NCBI RefSeq assembly: GCF_003149245.1
Contig: NZ_QGDL01000001.1
Location: 1-64,000 of the forward strand
Source: Faecalicatena orotica
GTDB taxonomy: Bacteria > Bacillota > Clostridia > Lachnospirales > Lachnospiraceae
Length of the DNA stretch: 64,000 nucleotides
Direction of reading: 5' to 3'
The notes under the pieces are model-generated. The model saw only the letters and a list, made by a program, of their open reading frames with translations, ran no database searches and was not told the DNA's origin. The position numbers and the translations under genes were made by a program. This document shows positions 53,632 to 63,647 of the stretch, one piece after another (position 1 is the stretch's first letter; every line of letters begins with the position of its first letter).

Positions 53632-54213
53632 ATGAAAGTCTTAGGAATCACAGGAGGTGTAGGCTCGGGAAAGAGTGAGGTCCTGCACTATTTAGAGAAA
53701 GAATACAAGGCGGTTGTCTGCCAGCTGGACGAGGTAGCCAAAGAACTCCAGAAGCAGGGCGGCATATGTTATCAAAAGATTATAGAAGCGTTTGGAACCG
53801 GAATTCTGGGTGAGGACCGGGAACTGGACAGGCAGAAGCTGGCCTCCATTATTTTCCAGGATGAGGAAAAACGGAAGATTTTAAACGAGATCGTCCATCC
53901 TGAGGTAAAACGCTGGGTGGAACGGGATATGATAGAAAAAGAAGAGAGGAAGGTGCCGCTTTACGTGATTGAGGCGGCCCTTCTGCCGGAAGCAGGTTAT
54001 GAAGACATCTGTCCGGAGTTATGGTATATTTATGCACGGGAAGACGTCAGAAGGAAAAGATTAAAAGATTCCAGGGGGTATTCCGATGAAAAAATCAGCC
54101 GTATGATGGCGGCCCAGTCCAGTGAGGATGTGTTCCGCCAAGCCTGCAGGACGGTGATTGACAACAGCGGGACATTTGAAGATACAAAGAAACAAATAGG
54201 AGAAAGAATATGA
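53632..54213 (+). CDS. coaE: Dephospho-CoA kinase
   Basis: Last step of coenzyme A synthesis: phosphorylates the ribose 3'-OH of dephospho-CoA, 193 aa. The P-loop is GITGGVGSGKSEVL (6-19), followed by the family phrase LDEVAKELQKQG and the lid region IVHPEVKRWVE; AALLPEAGYEDICPELWYI is typical. The site GGAGAACGC lies before the ATG. It overlaps the next gene by 4 bases (ATGA). Position right after polA is common in Firmicutes. Confidence 0.95.
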   Translation: MKVLGITGGVGSGKSEVLHYLEKEYKAVVCQLDEVAKELQKQGGICYQKIIEAFGTGILGEDRELDRQKLASIIFQDEEKRKILNEIVHPEVKRWVERDMIEKEERKVPLYVIEAALLPEAGYEDICPELWYIYAREDVRRKRLKDSRGYSDEKISRMMAAQSSEDVFRQACRTVIDNSGTFEDTKKQIGERI

Positions 54214-55007
54214 GATTATGCAGCATTGCGAGCGGCAGCAGCGGGAACTGTATTTACGTGGGAAGTGACCAGACACACCTGCTCGTAGATACGGGGATCA
54301 GTAAAAAAAAGATTGATGCCGGCCTGAAAGAACTGGATATTAAAGGAGATGAACTGAAAGGGATTCTCATTACCCATGAGCATTCGGACCATATACAGGG
54401 ACTGGGCGTTTTCAGCCGGAAATATGAGATTCCGATCTATGCAACACCGGGAACAATCGCGGGAATCCGGTCCTACGGCCCGCTGGGGAAGATGCCGGAA
54501 GGACTTCTCAACCCGATCCATACGGATGAAAGTTTCACACTGGGGGATATTACCATAGATCCGTTCCGCATTTCGCATGATGCAAACGAGCCGTCCGGCT
54601 ACAGGATGAACTGTGGGGGCAAATCGGTTGCAGTGGCGACGGACCTGGGAATTTATGATGAATACACGGTAGAAAAGCTCCAGAATCTGGATGCAGTGCT
54701 TCTGGAGGCAAACCATGACATACATATGCTGGAAGTCGGTTCCTACCCATATTACCTGAAACGGAGGGTAATGGGAGATAAAGGGCATTTATCGAATGAA
54801 TTGTCAGGACGGCTTCTTTGTGATATACTACATGATAATTTGAAGCACATCGTGCTTGGACATCTCAGCAAGGAGAACAATTATGCGAAGCTTGCCTATG
54901 AGACAGTGAAACTGGAAGTAACTCTCGGCGACAATGATTACCGTGGTGAAGACCTCGATATGGCGGTTGCCAACAGAGATATGATTTCAGAGATTATTAC
55001 CGTTTAA
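54210..55007 (+). CDS. walJ: Metallo-beta-lactamase fold hydrolase (WalJ/YycJ type)
   Basis: A 265-residue metallo-hydrolase. The metal motif is ITHEHSDHIQGL and the N-terminal SIASGSSGNCIYVGSDQTHLLVDTGIS is typical of YycJ/WalJ. B. subtilis WalJ is linked to coordinating cell division, wall metabolism and DNA replication; it is usually encoded beside walRK, but here sits behind polA-coaE. Later metal ligands appear in LEANHDIHML and GHLSKENN. The start overlaps coaE. It probably acts as a nuclease or phosphodiesterase, not a beta-lactamase. Confidence 0.9.
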   Translation: MRLCSIASGSSGNCIYVGSDQTHLLVDTGISKKKIDAGLKELDIKGDELKGILITHEHSDHIQGLGVFSRKYEIPIYATPGTIAGIRSYGPLGKMPEGLLNPIHTDESFTLGDITIDPFRISHDANEPSGYRMNCGGKSVAVATDLGIYDEYTVEKLQNLDAVLLEANHDIHMLEVGSYPYYLKRRVMGDKGHLSNELSGRLLCDILHDNLKHIVLGHLSKENNYAKLAYETVKLEVTLGDNDYRGEDLDMAVANRDMISEIITV

Positions 55008-55027
55008 ATGCTTAGGAGGAAGAGAAA

Positions 55028-55300
55028 ATGAAGAAGTGTATTGTAACAGTTTTAGGAAAAGATACGGTGGGAATTACTGCAAAGGTATGCACATATCTGG
55101 CAGAACATAAGATCAACATTCTGGATATCTCCCAGACGATCATCCAGGGATATTTTAATATGATGATGATCGTGGACGTGACCAGCCTCGAGAAAGATTT
55201 CAAACTGGTCTGCGATGAGATGGAAGCACTCGGTGAGGAGATCGGTGTAAATATCCGCTGTCAGAGAGAAGAGATATTTGAGAAGATGCACAGACTGTAA
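55028..55300 (+). CDS. ACT-domain protein (UPF0237)
   Basis: A 90-residue stand-alone ACT domain: KCIVTVLGKDTVGITAKVCTYLAEHKINILDISQTIIQGYFNMMMIVDV. ACT domains bind amino acids or other small ligands and regulate enzymes. In many Firmicutes this UPF0237 gene precedes a UPF0210/PFL-like gene, as here, but the ligand and partner are not established. TAGGAGGAAG precedes the ATG. It lies 20 bases after walJ and 42 before the PFL-like gene. Confidence 0.9.
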   Translation: MKKCIVTVLGKDTVGITAKVCTYLAEHKINILDISQTIIQGYFNMMMIVDVTSLEKDFKLVCDEMEALGEEIGVNIRCQREEIFEKMHRL

Positions 55301-55342
55301 GAGGAAACTGATAAGAAGTGTAGAATGCGAGGATAAAGTACT

Positions 55343-56707
55343 ATGATTAACATGTATGAAGTGTCAGAAACCAATAAAATGATTGAGCAGGAGAATCTGG
55401 ATGTCCGTACCATCACTCTGGGGATCAGCCTGCTTGACTGTATCGACTCTGATCTTAACGAACTGAACCGTAAGATATATGAAAAGGTTACCGGGCTGGC
55501 GAAGAACCTGGTATCTACAGGAAATGACATTGAAAGGGAGTTTGGCATCCCGATTGTAAATAAAAGAATCTCCATCACCCCGATCTCGCTGATAGGTGCC
55601 GCGGCATGCAAGAGCCCGGAAGACTTTGTGACGATTGCAAAGACACTGGACCGCGCGGCAAAAGAGGTTGATGTCAATTTTATCGGCGGATATTCCGCAC
55701 TTGTTTCCAAAGGAATGACAAAAAGTGATGAGAACCTGATCCGTTCAATCCCTCAGGCACTGGCAGTGACAGAGAGAATCTGCAGTTCTGTCAATGTAGG
55801 CTCCACAAAAACAGGAATCAACATGGATGCAGTGCGCCTGTGCGGGCAGATTGTGAAGGATACGGCCGAGGCAACGAAAGAAAATGATTCTTTAGGCTGC
55901 GCAAAGCTCGTGATTTTCTGTAATGCACCGGATGATAACCCGTTCATGGCTGGTGCGTTCTTAGGTGTTACAGAGGCGGATGCGGTTATTAATGTTGGTG
56001 TCAGCGGTCCCGGAGTTGTCAAAAAGGCTCTGGAAAAAGTACGTGGAAAGGGGTTCAAAGAACTCTGTGAGACGATCAAAAAGACTGCCTTCAAGGTAAC
56101 CCGCGTCGGCCAGCTTGTTGCAGGGGAAGCGTCCAAGAGACTGGGTGTCCCATTCGGAATCGTAGACTTGTCCCTGGCCCCGACTCCGTCAGTGGGAGAC
56201 AGTGTGGCAGAGATTCTTGAGGAGATCGGTCTGGAGAGAGTTGGTGCACCCGGAACAACAGCGGCGCTGGCCATGCTCAATGACCAGGTGAAAAAGGGCG
56301 GCGTTATGGCGTCTTCCTACGTGGGCGGCTTAAGCGGTGCATTTATCCCGGTCAGTGAAGACCAGGGCATGATTGACGCGGTTAATGTAGGCGCCCTGAC
56401 GCTTGAAAAGCTGGAGGCCATGACATGCGTATGCTCTGTCGGATTAGATATGATAGCAATTCCGGGGAAAACAACAGCAGGTACCATTTCCGGCATCATT
56501 GCGGATGAGATGGCGATCGGTATGGTGAACCAGAAGACGACGGCAGTACGCCTGATCCCGGTAATCGGAAAAGATGTGGGAGAGACAGCAGAGTTCGGCG
56601 GCCTCCTCGGTTATGCTCCGATCATGCCGGTAAACGAATTCAGTTGTGAGGAGTTTATAGGCAGGGCAGGCAGAATCCCTGCACCAATACACAGTTTCAA
56701 AAACTAA
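55343..56707 (+). CDS. PFL-family protein (UPF0210/DUF711)
   Basis: A 454-residue soluble protein of UPF0210 (DUF711). Typical phrases are [55 protein letters not shown] and the C-terminal [39 protein letters not shown]. It is called PFL-like because of a remote resemblance to pyruvate formate-lyase folds, but no glycyl-radical loop (RVxGY) is visible, so radical chemistry should not be assumed. Its conserved pairing with the ACT-domain gene suggests a regulated enzyme. GCGAGGA precedes the ATG. Confidence 0.9.
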   Translation: MINMYEVSETNKMIEQENLDVRTITLGISLLDCIDSDLNELNRKIYEKVTGLAKNLVSTGNDIEREFGIPIVNKRISITPISLIGAAACKSPEDFVTIAKTLDRAAKEVDVNFIGGYSALVSKGMTKSDENLIRSIPQALAVTERICSSVNVGSTKTGINMDAVRLCGQIVKDTAEATKENDSLGCAKLVIFCNAPDDNPFMAGAFLGVTEADAVINVGVSGPGVVKKALEKVRGKGFKELCETIKKTAFKVTRVGQLVAGEASKRLGVPFGIVDLSLAPTPSVGDSVAEILEEIGLERVGAPGTTAALAMLNDQVKKGGVMASSYVGGLSGAFIPVSEDQGMIDAVNVGALTLEKLEAMTCVCSVGLDMIAIPGKTTAGTISGIIADEMAIGMVNQKTTAVRLIPVIGKDVGETAEFGGLLGYAPIMPVNEFSCEEFIGRAGRIPAPIHSFKN

Positions 56708-56727
56708 AACAGGGGAAATAATTATTT

Positions 56728-57585
56728 ATGAAGAAAATTGCCATTGTAACAGACAGTAATAGTGGAATTACACAAAAACAGGGAAAAGAGATGGGAATCT
56801 ATGTCCTGCCGATGCCATTTTTCATTGACGGCGAACTGTTTTTAGAAGATATCACTCTTTCTCAGGAAGAGTTTTATCAAAAGCTTGGCGACGATTCCGA
56901 TATCTCCACATCGCAGCCGGCTCCGGGGGACCTTCTGGATCTTTGGGATAAACTGCTCAAGGAACATGATGAGGTGGTGCATATCCCGATGTCCAGCGGT
57001 TTAAGCGGAAGCTGTGAAAACGCAGTTATACTTTCAGCAGATTATGAAGGCCGGGTACAGGTCGTTGACAACCAGAGGATTTCTGTCACACAGGTACAGT
57101 CGGTTCTTGACGCACTCAAACTGAGGGAGGAAGGAAAATCTGCCCTTGAGATCAAACAGATTTTGGAAAAGGAAAAACTGGAAGCCAGCATCTATATTAC
57201 AGTGGATACTTTGAAATATCTGAAGAAGGGCGGAAGGATCACACCTGCCGCTGCGGCACTCGGTACAGTGCTGAACCTGAAGCCGGTCCTGCAGATCCAG
57301 GGAGAAAAACTGGACGCCTTCGCGAAGGTGAGAGGATGGAAGGCGGCAAAGCGCACCATGCTCAAAGCGATCGAAACAGATTTGAAGGAACGTTTTGCAG
57401 GAAAGGAAGACCAGATGGTTCTGGGAATGGCTTATACCTGTGGCAAAGAAGAGGCACAGGCATGGAAGCAGGAAATCCATGAGAGGTTTCCACAGTATGA
57501 GATTATTGAGGGACCGCTATCCTTAAGCGTAGCCTGCCATATCGGGGCAGGGGCAATGGCGGTGACCTGTATGAAGCGGTTATAA
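56728..57585 (+). CDS. DegV-family fatty-acid-binding protein
   Basis: A 285-residue DegV protein. Members bind fatty acids and can work with fatty-acid kinase FakA as FakB. The N-terminal IAIVTDSNSGIT, DISTSQPAPGD, the phosphate-pocket-like MSSGLSGSCENA and the C-terminal HIGAGAMAVTCMKR are characteristic. No fakA gene is in the window. The ribosome site is weak (AGGGGAA, 12 bases upstream). It ends the polA-to-degV run before a strong terminator. Confidence 0.92.
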   Translation: MKKIAIVTDSNSGITQKQGKEMGIYVLPMPFFIDGELFLEDITLSQEEFYQKLGDDSDISTSQPAPGDLLDLWDKLLKEHDEVVHIPMSSGLSGSCENAVILSADYEGRVQVVDNQRISVTQVQSVLDALKLREEGKSALEIKQILEKEKLEASIYITVDTLKYLKKGGRITPAAAALGTVLNLKPVLQIQGEKLDAFAKVRGWKAAKRTMLKAIETDLKERFAGKEDQMVLGMAYTCGKEEAQAWKQEIHERFPQYEIIEGPLSLSVACHIGAGAMAVTCMKRL

Positions 57586-57600
57586 AGACAGTACTGATTC

Positions 57601-57652
57601 AAAAAGAAAAAGGTGCCGGGGCCTGGATCATTCTTGCCCCGGCACCTTTTTT
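57601..57652. terminator. Bidirectional intrinsic terminator
   Basis: A 12-bp perfect stem (57611-57622 with 57636-57647) is preceded by an A-rich run and followed by TTTTTT; it serves degV on the plus strand and the convergent tmcAL gene. Confidence 0.92.
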
Positions 57653-57723
57653 GCACGGCCGGACTGCCAGATGTAAAACAGGAGCCGGATGCAGGAACAG
57701 GCAGACCCACGTCTGTTCCCGGA

Positions 57724-59010
57724 TCAAACTTTCAGGATCGGCTGACTGTATTCGTTCTGGAAGGCAGTCTTATATTTATCGGTTATGACGGATTTATACA
57801 AGTTTGAAGCAAGAATGTCGTGATGAAGCATTTTCCTGCCGGCTTCCGGAAGCTCCTCCGTATCATAGAGATTGGTGAGAAGGGGCAGGGTCCCATTCTT
57901 AACGACGCTGCCCAGAACCCTTTCCCGGTCTTTCCGTACGCCCAAAAGCCGGGCATAATAGTGGTAACCGCCGTCTATATATTCCTCCACGTTAATTTTC
58001 TTGAGCCCGAGCATAATGTGCAGCAGTGCGCGGTTGATGCGTGTCTGTGTAACCTCTTTCGTCTTAAGCAGCTCGCAGAACTGTTTGTAATTGAAGAAGT
58101 TGTTCAGCTGGTTGCTGATCCGGTTTGCCAGTTCTTCGGATACATCCATATAACGGTCCAGGTCCCGGGCAGTTTTATTTAAAAGTTTATACTTCATGAT
58201 CAGGGAAAAATCGTTCTGATACACGGGATACATAACATGGTGGTAATCCTTCAGGATTTCCAGACAGCAGGCCGGCACCTGATCCTCCAGTTCGTTCAGG
58301 ATATTTGAAAAGTGTGTGTTCTCAAACGTGCCCCCGCCCGAACGCGTGCTCAGTGCGGAACCGGAATAGGCGAGCAGGGAACGGATTGCGGATGCAGAAC
58401 TGTAATTGGACTGGAGCTGCGTATCATGGTAACCGGACTCCTGACGCCGGATAGTGTAAGGCTTTATAGAACTGCCCAGCTTTTTCAACGCCTTTAAATA
58501 TTCGATGCCGAGAATGTTGTTCGGATCGTCCAGCAGGTGCGAATATGCGGTGTTTCTCATATAGGCGGAAAATGCCTCCTGTCTTGCGGCAGGAAAGGAA
58601 AGGCCGGCTTTCAGATTTGTCTGTAGAAAATTTTTGTATTCGGCCGGTTCCTCGCAGAGCACACCGGCGACGGTCTGTAATCCTTCCAGGTCGTTGCATT
58701 CACTGCCGAAGCAGATGGAATCTACAATTCCGAGGCTGTCTAAGAAGGATACGGCGCCCATCGCGAAAAGTTCGGCGCTCCCGGTAGCATAGCAGACCGG
58801 GAGTTCGAACACCGCACCAGCACCACACTCCAGCGCCATTTCCGCCCGGATATATTTAGGCATGATGGCCGGAGTCCCCCGCTGCACATAATCTCCGCTC
58901 ATAATCACGAGTACCGTGTCGGCGCCTGTGACCTCTTTTGACTTCTCGATATGATATTGATGACCATTGTGAAATGGATTATATTCAGTAATTAAGCCGA
59001 CAATTTTCAT
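57724..59010 (-). CDS. tmcAL: tRNA(Met) cytidine acetate ligase
   Basis: ATP-dependent enzyme (formerly YlbM, a nucleotidyltransferase) that makes N4-acetylcytidine at the wobble position of elongator tRNA-Met using acetate, 428 aa. The HxGH nucleotidyltransferase motif is in GLITEYNPFHNGHQYHI (HNGH at 15-18); MSGDYVQRGTPAIMPKYIRAEMALECGAGAVFELPVCYATGSAE is diagnostic. The start at 59010 follows AAGGAGA; an upstream in-frame ATG at 59043 lacks a ribosome site. It is convergent with degV and divergent from mgtE. The acetate it needs is made in quantity by pta-ackA nearby. Confidence 0.94.
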   Translation of the reverse strand: MKIVGLITEYNPFHNGHQYHIEKSKEVTGADTVLVIMSGDYVQRGTPAIMPKYIRAEMALECGAGAVFELPVCYATGSAELFAMGAVSFLDSLGIVDSICFGSECNDLEGLQTVAGVLCEEPAEYKNFLQTNLKAGLSFPAARQEAFSAYMRNTAYSHLLDDPNNILGIEYLKALKKLGSSIKPYTIRRQESGYHDTQLQSNYSSASAIRSLLAYSGSALSTRSGGGTFENTHFSNILNELEDQVPACCLEILKDYHHVMYPVYQNDFSLIMKYKLLNKTARDLDRYMDVSEELANRISNQLNNFFNYKQFCELLKTKEVTQTRINRALLHIMLGLKKINVEEYIDGGYHYYARLLGVRKDRERVLGSVVKNGTLPLLTNLYDTEELPEAGRKMLHHDILASNLYKSVITDKYKTAFQNEYSQPILKV

Positions 59011-59020
59011 AAGAATCTCC

Positions 59021-59049
59021 TTGTATATCAATTTATTAACCATTATACT
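59021..59049 (+). promoter_or_regulatory. mgtE promoter
   Basis: TTGTAT (59021-59026), 17-base spacer, TATACT (59044-59049), about 100 bases before the start; too short a leader for an M-box. Confidence 0.55.
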
Positions 59050-59149
59050 ATAAAAAGACGGGATGTTATAGAGTGAGTTTTTTGTTTATAAAAGACGGTT
59101 TATGTGAAAGATAAAGAAGAGCAGAGAAAAACAAAAGAGGGTGTATGGC

Positions 59150-60484
59150 ATGGAAAAAGAAATGATACTTGAACTGCTGGAACAGCGGAAATTTAAAGAA
59201 CTAAAAGAAGAATTAGAATCCATGCATCCGGTCGATATCGTGGAGATGCTGGAGGACTTTGACCAGAAGCAGCAAATGCTGGTATTCCGTCTGCTTGCCA
59301 AGGAAGAGGCGGCAGAAGTATTCACGGATATGAACAGTGATATGCGTGAGGACCTGATCAATGCCCTGACTGATTCCGAGCTGGAAGAGGTCATGGATGA
59401 GATGTATGTCGATGATACCGTTGACGTGCTCGAGGAAATGCCGGCGAACGTTGTCGACCGTCTGCTGATGGTGACGGACGAGGAGACGCGGCAGAAGATC
59501 AATATACTTCTGCAGTATCCGGATGACAGTGCAGGAAGTATTATGAATGTGGATTACATCAGCCTCAGGAAAGAAATGACGGTTGCCGATGCAATCCTTA
59601 AGATCAGGCAGGTCGGGATCAACAAAGAGACTATCTACACCTGTTATGTCACGGAAAAGAAAAAACTCATCGGTGCCGTCGATGTCAAAGATCTTCTGAC
59701 AGCAGGTGAATCCAGACTGATAGAAGAGATCATGGATGAAAATGTGCTTTGTGCAAAGACGCTGGATGATAAGGAAGATGTCGCGATTACGATTAAAAAG
59801 TACGGCCTTGTTGCGATTCCGATCATCGATCATGAGAACTGCCTTGTCGGTCTGGTAACGGTTGATGACGCGATGTTTGTCCTGCAGGATGAGACCACGG
59901 AAGATATCAGTATCATGGCCGGTGTCAGCCCGAATGAAGACTCCTATTTCGGGACTTCCGTATTCAAACATGCAAAGAACAGGACTCTCTGGCTGATGTT
60001 GCTGATGCTTTCCGCGACGGTAACCGGGGAGATTCTCGGACATTATGAGGCCGCGATGGCGGTCATGCCCGTGCTGATCACATTTATCCCCATGCTCATG
60101 GGAACCGGCGGTAACTGTGGGTCACAGAGCTCGACGCTGATCATACGCGGGCTTGCGGTCGGCGAGATTCAATTCAAAGATATATTCAGGGTCATTTTTA
60201 AAGAGATACGTGTGGCCTTTGTTGTAAGCTGCCTTCTGGCTGTTGTAAACGGAATCCGTATCTATATTATGTATGATCAGAACCTGACGCTTGCGTTTGC
60301 GCTGGGACTGACGATGATGGCAGTTGTTGTCATGGCAAAATGCATCGGCTGCACCCTGCCCCTCCTGGCAAAGAAACTGGGGCTGGACCCGGCCATCATG
60401 GCGGCCCCGCTTATCACGACGATACTGGACACCTGTACGATTCTTGTTTATTTTAACATTGTAACGGCGGTTTTCCACCTGTAG
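59150..60484 (+). CDS. mgtE: Magnesium transporter MgtE
   Basis: Dimeric magnesium channel, 444 aa. Order: an N-terminal helical domain (about 1-125) rich in acidic residues (LESMHPVDIVEMLEDFDQ), two CBS domains (about 128-250) that sense cytosolic magnesium, a connecting helix, then five membrane helices. TGGNCGSQSSTLIIRG and CIGCTLPLLAKKLGLDPAIMAAPLITTILDT line the pore. The start at 59150 follows AGAGGGTG; a GTG at 59141 in frame is less likely. No magnesium riboswitch is seen in the short leader. Confidence 0.95.
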   Translation: MEKEMILELLEQRKFKELKEELESMHPVDIVEMLEDFDQKQQMLVFRLLAKEEAAEVFTDMNSDMREDLINALTDSELEEVMDEMYVDDTVDVLEEMPANVVDRLLMVTDEETRQKINILLQYPDDSAGSIMNVDYISLRKEMTVADAILKIRQVGINKETIYTCYVTEKKKLIGAVDVKDLLTAGESRLIEEIMDENVLCAKTLDDKEDVAITIKKYGLVAIPIIDHENCLVGLVTVDDAMFVLQDETTEDISIMAGVSPNEDSYFGTSVFKHAKNRTLWLMLLMLSATVTGEILGHYEAAMAVMPVLITFIPMLMGTGGNCGSQSSTLIIRGLAVGEIQFKDIFRVIFKEIRVAFVVSCLLAVVNGIRIYIMYDQNLTLAFALGLTMMAVVVMAKCIGCTLPLLAKKLGLDPAIMAAPLITTILDTCTILVYFNIVTAVFHL

Positions 60485-60550
60485 GGGAAGAATCCCACTG
60501 AGATATAACAGAAATTGGAGATTGTACTTAAAAATGCACATGCAATCTAC

Positions 60551-60579
60551 TTGTATACAAAATTTCTTTGCGTTATAAT
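60551..60579 (+). promoter_or_regulatory. pta-ackA promoter
   Basis: TTGTAT (60551-60556), 17-base spacer, TATAAT (60574-60579), about 38 bases before the pta start. Confidence 0.75.
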
Positions 60580-60616
60580 GAAAGAAGTGAGAAAAAATGA
60601 AAGGTGGCTTTAAATC

Positions 60617-61612
60617 ATGGGATTTATTGATGAAATCAAGGCAAGAGCAAAGGCTGATAAGAAGACGATTGTACTTCCGGAAACAGAAGACGCAAGAACT
60701 TACAAGGCTGCAGAAGCAGTTTTGAAGGAGGGGACCGCTGACCTGATCCTCGTGGGAAGTAAGGAAGAGATCGAGAAGAACGGCGCAGGATATGATATTT
60801 CTGGCGCAACGGTTGTAGACCCTGCCACAAGCGACAAGACAGATGCTTATATCGCGAAACTGGTAGAACTCAGACAGAAAAAGGGAATGACAGAGGAGCA
60901 GGCAAGAGAAATCCTTCTGACAAATTACCTGTACTATGGTGTTATGATGGTGAAGATGGGGGATGCAGACGGAATGGTATCCGGTGCGTGCCACTCCACG
61001 GCAGATACGCTCCGCCCATGCCTGCAGATCCTGAAGACAAAACCCGGAACTAAACTGGTTTCCGCATTCTTCGTAATGGTAGTGCCAGATTGTGATATGG
61101 GGGCAGACGGAACATTTATCTTCGGAGATTCCGGTCTGGAGCAGAACCCGGATCCGGAGAAGCTTGCAAATATCGCAGTTTCTTCCGCAGAGTCTTTCAG
61201 AACACTGACAGGAAAAGAACCTATCGTAGCAATGCTTTCACACTCTACAAAAGGAAGTGCAAAGCATGCGGATGTGGATAAAGTAGTTGAGGCAACCCAG
61301 ATTGCAAAAGAACTGGCACCGGAATTAAAGCTTGACGGAGAACTGCAGCTGGATGCAGCGATCGTACCTTCTGTTGGGGAATCCAAGGCTCCGGGAAGCC
61401 CGGTTGCAGGACATGCCAACGTATTGATCTTCCCGGATCTGGATGCCGGAAATATTGGGTACAAGCTGGTTCAGAGACTGGCAAAAGCAGAAGCGTACGG
61501 ACCTCTTACACAGGGAATCGCAGCTCCTGTTAATGATTTATCACGTGGCTGCAGCGCTGAAGACATCGAAGGCGTTGTCGCAATCACAGCAGTGCAGGCA
61601 CAGGCACAGTAA
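60617..61612 (+). CDS. pta: Phosphate acetyltransferase
   Basis: Converts acetyl-CoA and phosphate to acetyl phosphate, 331 aa, the short form without an N-terminal regulatory domain. Family marks are [75 protein letters not shown] and [28 protein letters not shown] lies upstream of the ATG. It is followed by ackA after about 107 bases, the usual acetate-forming pair that yields ATP. Confidence 0.97.
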   Translation: MGFIDEIKARAKADKKTIVLPETEDARTYKAAEAVLKEGTADLILVGSKEEIEKNGAGYDISGATVVDPATSDKTDAYIAKLVELRQKKGMTEEQAREILLTNYLYYGVMMVKMGDADGMVSGACHSTADTLRPCLQILKTKPGTKLVSAFFVMVVPDCDMGADGTFIFGDSGLEQNPDPEKLANIAVSSAESFRTLTGKEPIVAMLSHSTKGSAKHADVDKVVEATQIAKELAPELKLDGELQLDAAIVPSVGESKAPGSPVAGHANVLIFPDLDAGNIGYKLVQRLAKAEAYGPLTQGIAAPVNDLSRGCSAEDIEGVVAITAVQAQAQ

Positions 61613-61719
61613 ATCATCAGGTTATGTTTAAGAGAGGCAGATGCCGCTGCGGACGCCCGGAGCGTGCAGGCAGCATCAACGATGCCCCTTATATATACAA
61701 TTTCAGGAGGGTAAAGAAA

Positions 61720-62913
61720 ATGAATGTATTAGTAATCAACTGTGGAAGTTCTTCTTTAAAATTCCAGTTAATCAACTCTGAATCAGAAGAAGTACTTGCA
61801 AAAGGTCTCTGCGAAAGAATCGGAATTGATGGCAGCCTTACTTATCAGCCTGCCGGCGGAGAGAAAGTAAAAACTGCAAAGGACATGCCTACCCATACAG
61901 AGGCAATCCAGTTTGTAATCGATGCGCTGACAGATGAAGCGACAGGCGTGGTAAAGAGTCTGGACGAGATCGGCGCTGTCGGGCACCGTCTGGTACACGG
62001 CGGAGAGAAGTTTGCATCTTCCGTTATCATCACAGAAGAAGTTAAGAAAGCAGTAGAAGAGTGTAATGACCTTGCACCTCTGCACAATCCTGCCAACTTA
62101 ATCGGTGTAAACGCATGTGAGAAGCTGATGCCGAACACACCTATGGTTGCAGTATTTGACACCGCATTTCATCAGACCATGCCGGAGAAAGCATACATGT
62201 ACGGACTTCCGTATGCTTACTATGAGAAATATAAAGTTAGACGTTACGGCTTCCACGGAACAAGCCACAGCTATGTTTCCAAAAGAGCTGCAGAGATTCT
62301 TGGCAAGCCATACGATGCTACGAAGACAATTGTCTGCCACCTTGGAAACGGTGCAAGCGTATGTGCAGTCCTGAACGGGAAATCTGTCGATACATCAATG
62401 GGATTAACACCACTTGAAGGTCTTGTAATGGGAACACGTTCCGGAGATATCGACCCGGCCATTCTGGAATTTATCGCAAAGAAGGAGGATCTGGATATCG
62501 AAGGACTGATGAAGGTCCTGAATAAAGAGTCCGGCGTATACGGACTTTCAAACGGACTCTCCAGTGATTTCCGTGACCTCTGCGCTGCAGAAGAAGACGG
62601 CAACCAGCAGGCAAAAGTAGCTCTCGAAGTATTTGCCTACAGAGTTGCAAAATACGTAGGAAGCTATGTGGCAGCCATGAACGGTGTAGACAACATCGTC
62701 TTCACGGCCGGAATCGGTGAGAACGACGGCGCAATCCGTGCAGAAGTATGCAAATATCTCCAGTTCCTTGGAATAGAGATCAATAAAGAAGCAAACGCAG
62801 CAAGAGGAGAGGAAGTCATCATCTCCACTCCGGATTCAAAAGTAAATGTACTCGTAATCCCTACAAACGAAGAACTGGCAATCGCAAGAGAGACAGTAGC
62901 ACTCGTAAAATAA
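61720..62913 (+). CDS. ackA: Acetate kinase
   Basis: Makes acetate and ATP from acetyl phosphate, 397 aa, ASKHA fold. Motifs are [15 protein letters not shown] at the N terminus, [46 protein letters not shown] and FTAGIGEND. The start at 61720 follows AGGAGGG; the frame is open upstream to 61624, but those residues do not match the family and are rejected. Codon bias is strong, as in the glycolytic genes. It is probably transcribed with pta. Confidence 0.98.
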   Translation: MNVLVINCGSSSLKFQLINSESEEVLAKGLCERIGIDGSLTYQPAGGEKVKTAKDMPTHTEAIQFVIDALTDEATGVVKSLDEIGAVGHRLVHGGEKFASSVIITEEVKKAVEECNDLAPLHNPANLIGVNACEKLMPNTPMVAVFDTAFHQTMPEKAYMYGLPYAYYEKYKVRRYGFHGTSHSYVSKRAAEILGKPYDATKTIVCHLGNGASVCAVLNGKSVDTSMGLTPLEGLVMGTRSGDIDPAILEFIAKKEDLDIEGLMKVLNKESGVYGLSNGLSSDFRDLCAAEEDGNQQAKVALEVFAYRVAKYVGSYVAAMNGVDNIVFTAGIGENDGAIRAEVCKYLQFLGIEINKEANAARGEEVIISTPDSKVNVLVIPTNEELAIARETVALVK

Positions 62914-62944
62914 GTCTGTCAGGGAAATCAAAGAGTTCCATAAA

Positions 62945-62979
62945 AGTGAGCGGGTCATAAATCCGCTCACTTGCTTTGT
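62945..62979 (+). terminator. Probable terminator after ackA
   Basis: AGTGAGCGG (62945-62953) pairs perfectly with CCGCTCACT (62963-62971), 9-nt loop, followed by a short interrupted T tail (TGCTTTGT). Confidence 0.65.
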
Positions 62980-63023
62980 CAGAATATTCTGAATATGGAC
63001 CGCAAAGGGGTCAGACCCCTTTG
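62979..63023. repeat. Dispersed palindromic repeat, family B, copy 2
   Basis: TCAGAATATTCTGA (62979-62992), then ATATGGACCG, then the compact palindrome 63003-63023 (CAAAGGGGTC, A, GACCCCTTTG). It matches 34 bases of the reverse complement of the copy between trpC and trpF and looks like that copy with 21 bases removed between two GGGGTC direct repeats. Confidence 0.9.
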
Positions 63024-63060
63024 AAAGATGATATTTATGCCAGAATCTGTATTTTTCTTG

Positions 63061-63088
63061 TTGACAAACTATTTTTACATGATATAAT
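63061..63088 (+). promoter_or_regulatory. yceD-rpmF promoter
   Basis: TTGACA (63061-63066), 16-base spacer, TATAAT (63083-63088), 28 bases before the yceD start. Confidence 0.85.
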
Positions 63089-63116
63089 AATTTAGGTATG
63101 AATAGGAGTTATGAAG

Positions 63117-63644
63117 ATGTTAATTAACCTATCAGACGTTCTGTCAGAACAGCACAAGACAGTTGAAGAGACAGTGCCGCTCAATCTGGAGTCGATGGAT
63201 TTAAAGTCCGGGTCATATCCGATTGTCAGTAAGGAACCTGTACACGTTGTCGTTTCACATGTGAAGGACAAGGAATTACAGATCAAGGCCGAGAGCAAGG
63301 TGTGTGTAATCATTCCATGTGACCGCTGCCTGGAGGATGTAAAGCAGGAGATTGTACTGGATTTTACCAAGCATGTGGATCTCAACATTCCAGACGCTGA
63401 TCTGCCGGAAGGATTAGATGAATCAAATTTCATTGACGGATATCATCTTGACGTGGACAAATTGCTCTTTAATGAGATATTGATAGGATGGCCGACGAAA
63501 GTTCTATGCAGGGAAGACTGTAAAGGCATTTGCAACGTTTGTGGTCAGAACCTAAATCTGGGGACCTGTAACTGTGAAGACACAGGACTTGACCCGAGAA
63601 TGTCAGTTGTCCGTGATTTGTTTAAGAATTTTAAGGAGGTGTAA
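63117..63644 (+). CDS. yceD: YceD/DUF177 family protein
   Basis: A 175-residue protein of the DUF177 family, which is linked in many bacteria to rpmF and implicated in 23S rRNA metabolism. It has the conserved CDRCL in the first half and a C-terminal cysteine cluster CREDCKGICNVCGQNLNLGTCNC that may bind zinc, followed by DPRMSVVRDLFKN. AGGAG lies 8 bases before the ATG at 63117; the ATG at 63111 is only 2 bases away from it. rpmF follows 3 bases after the stop. Confidence 0.92.
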   Translation: MLINLSDVLSEQHKTVEETVPLNLESMDLKSGSYPIVSKEPVHVVVSHVKDKELQIKAESKVCVIIPCDRCLEDVKQEIVLDFTKHVDLNIPDADLPEGLDESNFIDGYHLDVDKLLFNEILIGWPTKVLCREDCKGICNVCGQNLNLGTCNCEDTGLDPRMSVVRDLFKNFKEV

Positions 63645-63647
63645 CCT

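Noticed and set aside
59011-59149. Magnesium riboswitch (M-box) before mgtE
   Set aside because: The leader after the promoter is only about 90 bases and shows no terminator hairpin.
61624-61719. N-terminal extension of acetate kinase
   Set aside because: The residues do not match the family, and AGGAGGG directly precedes the ATG at 61720.
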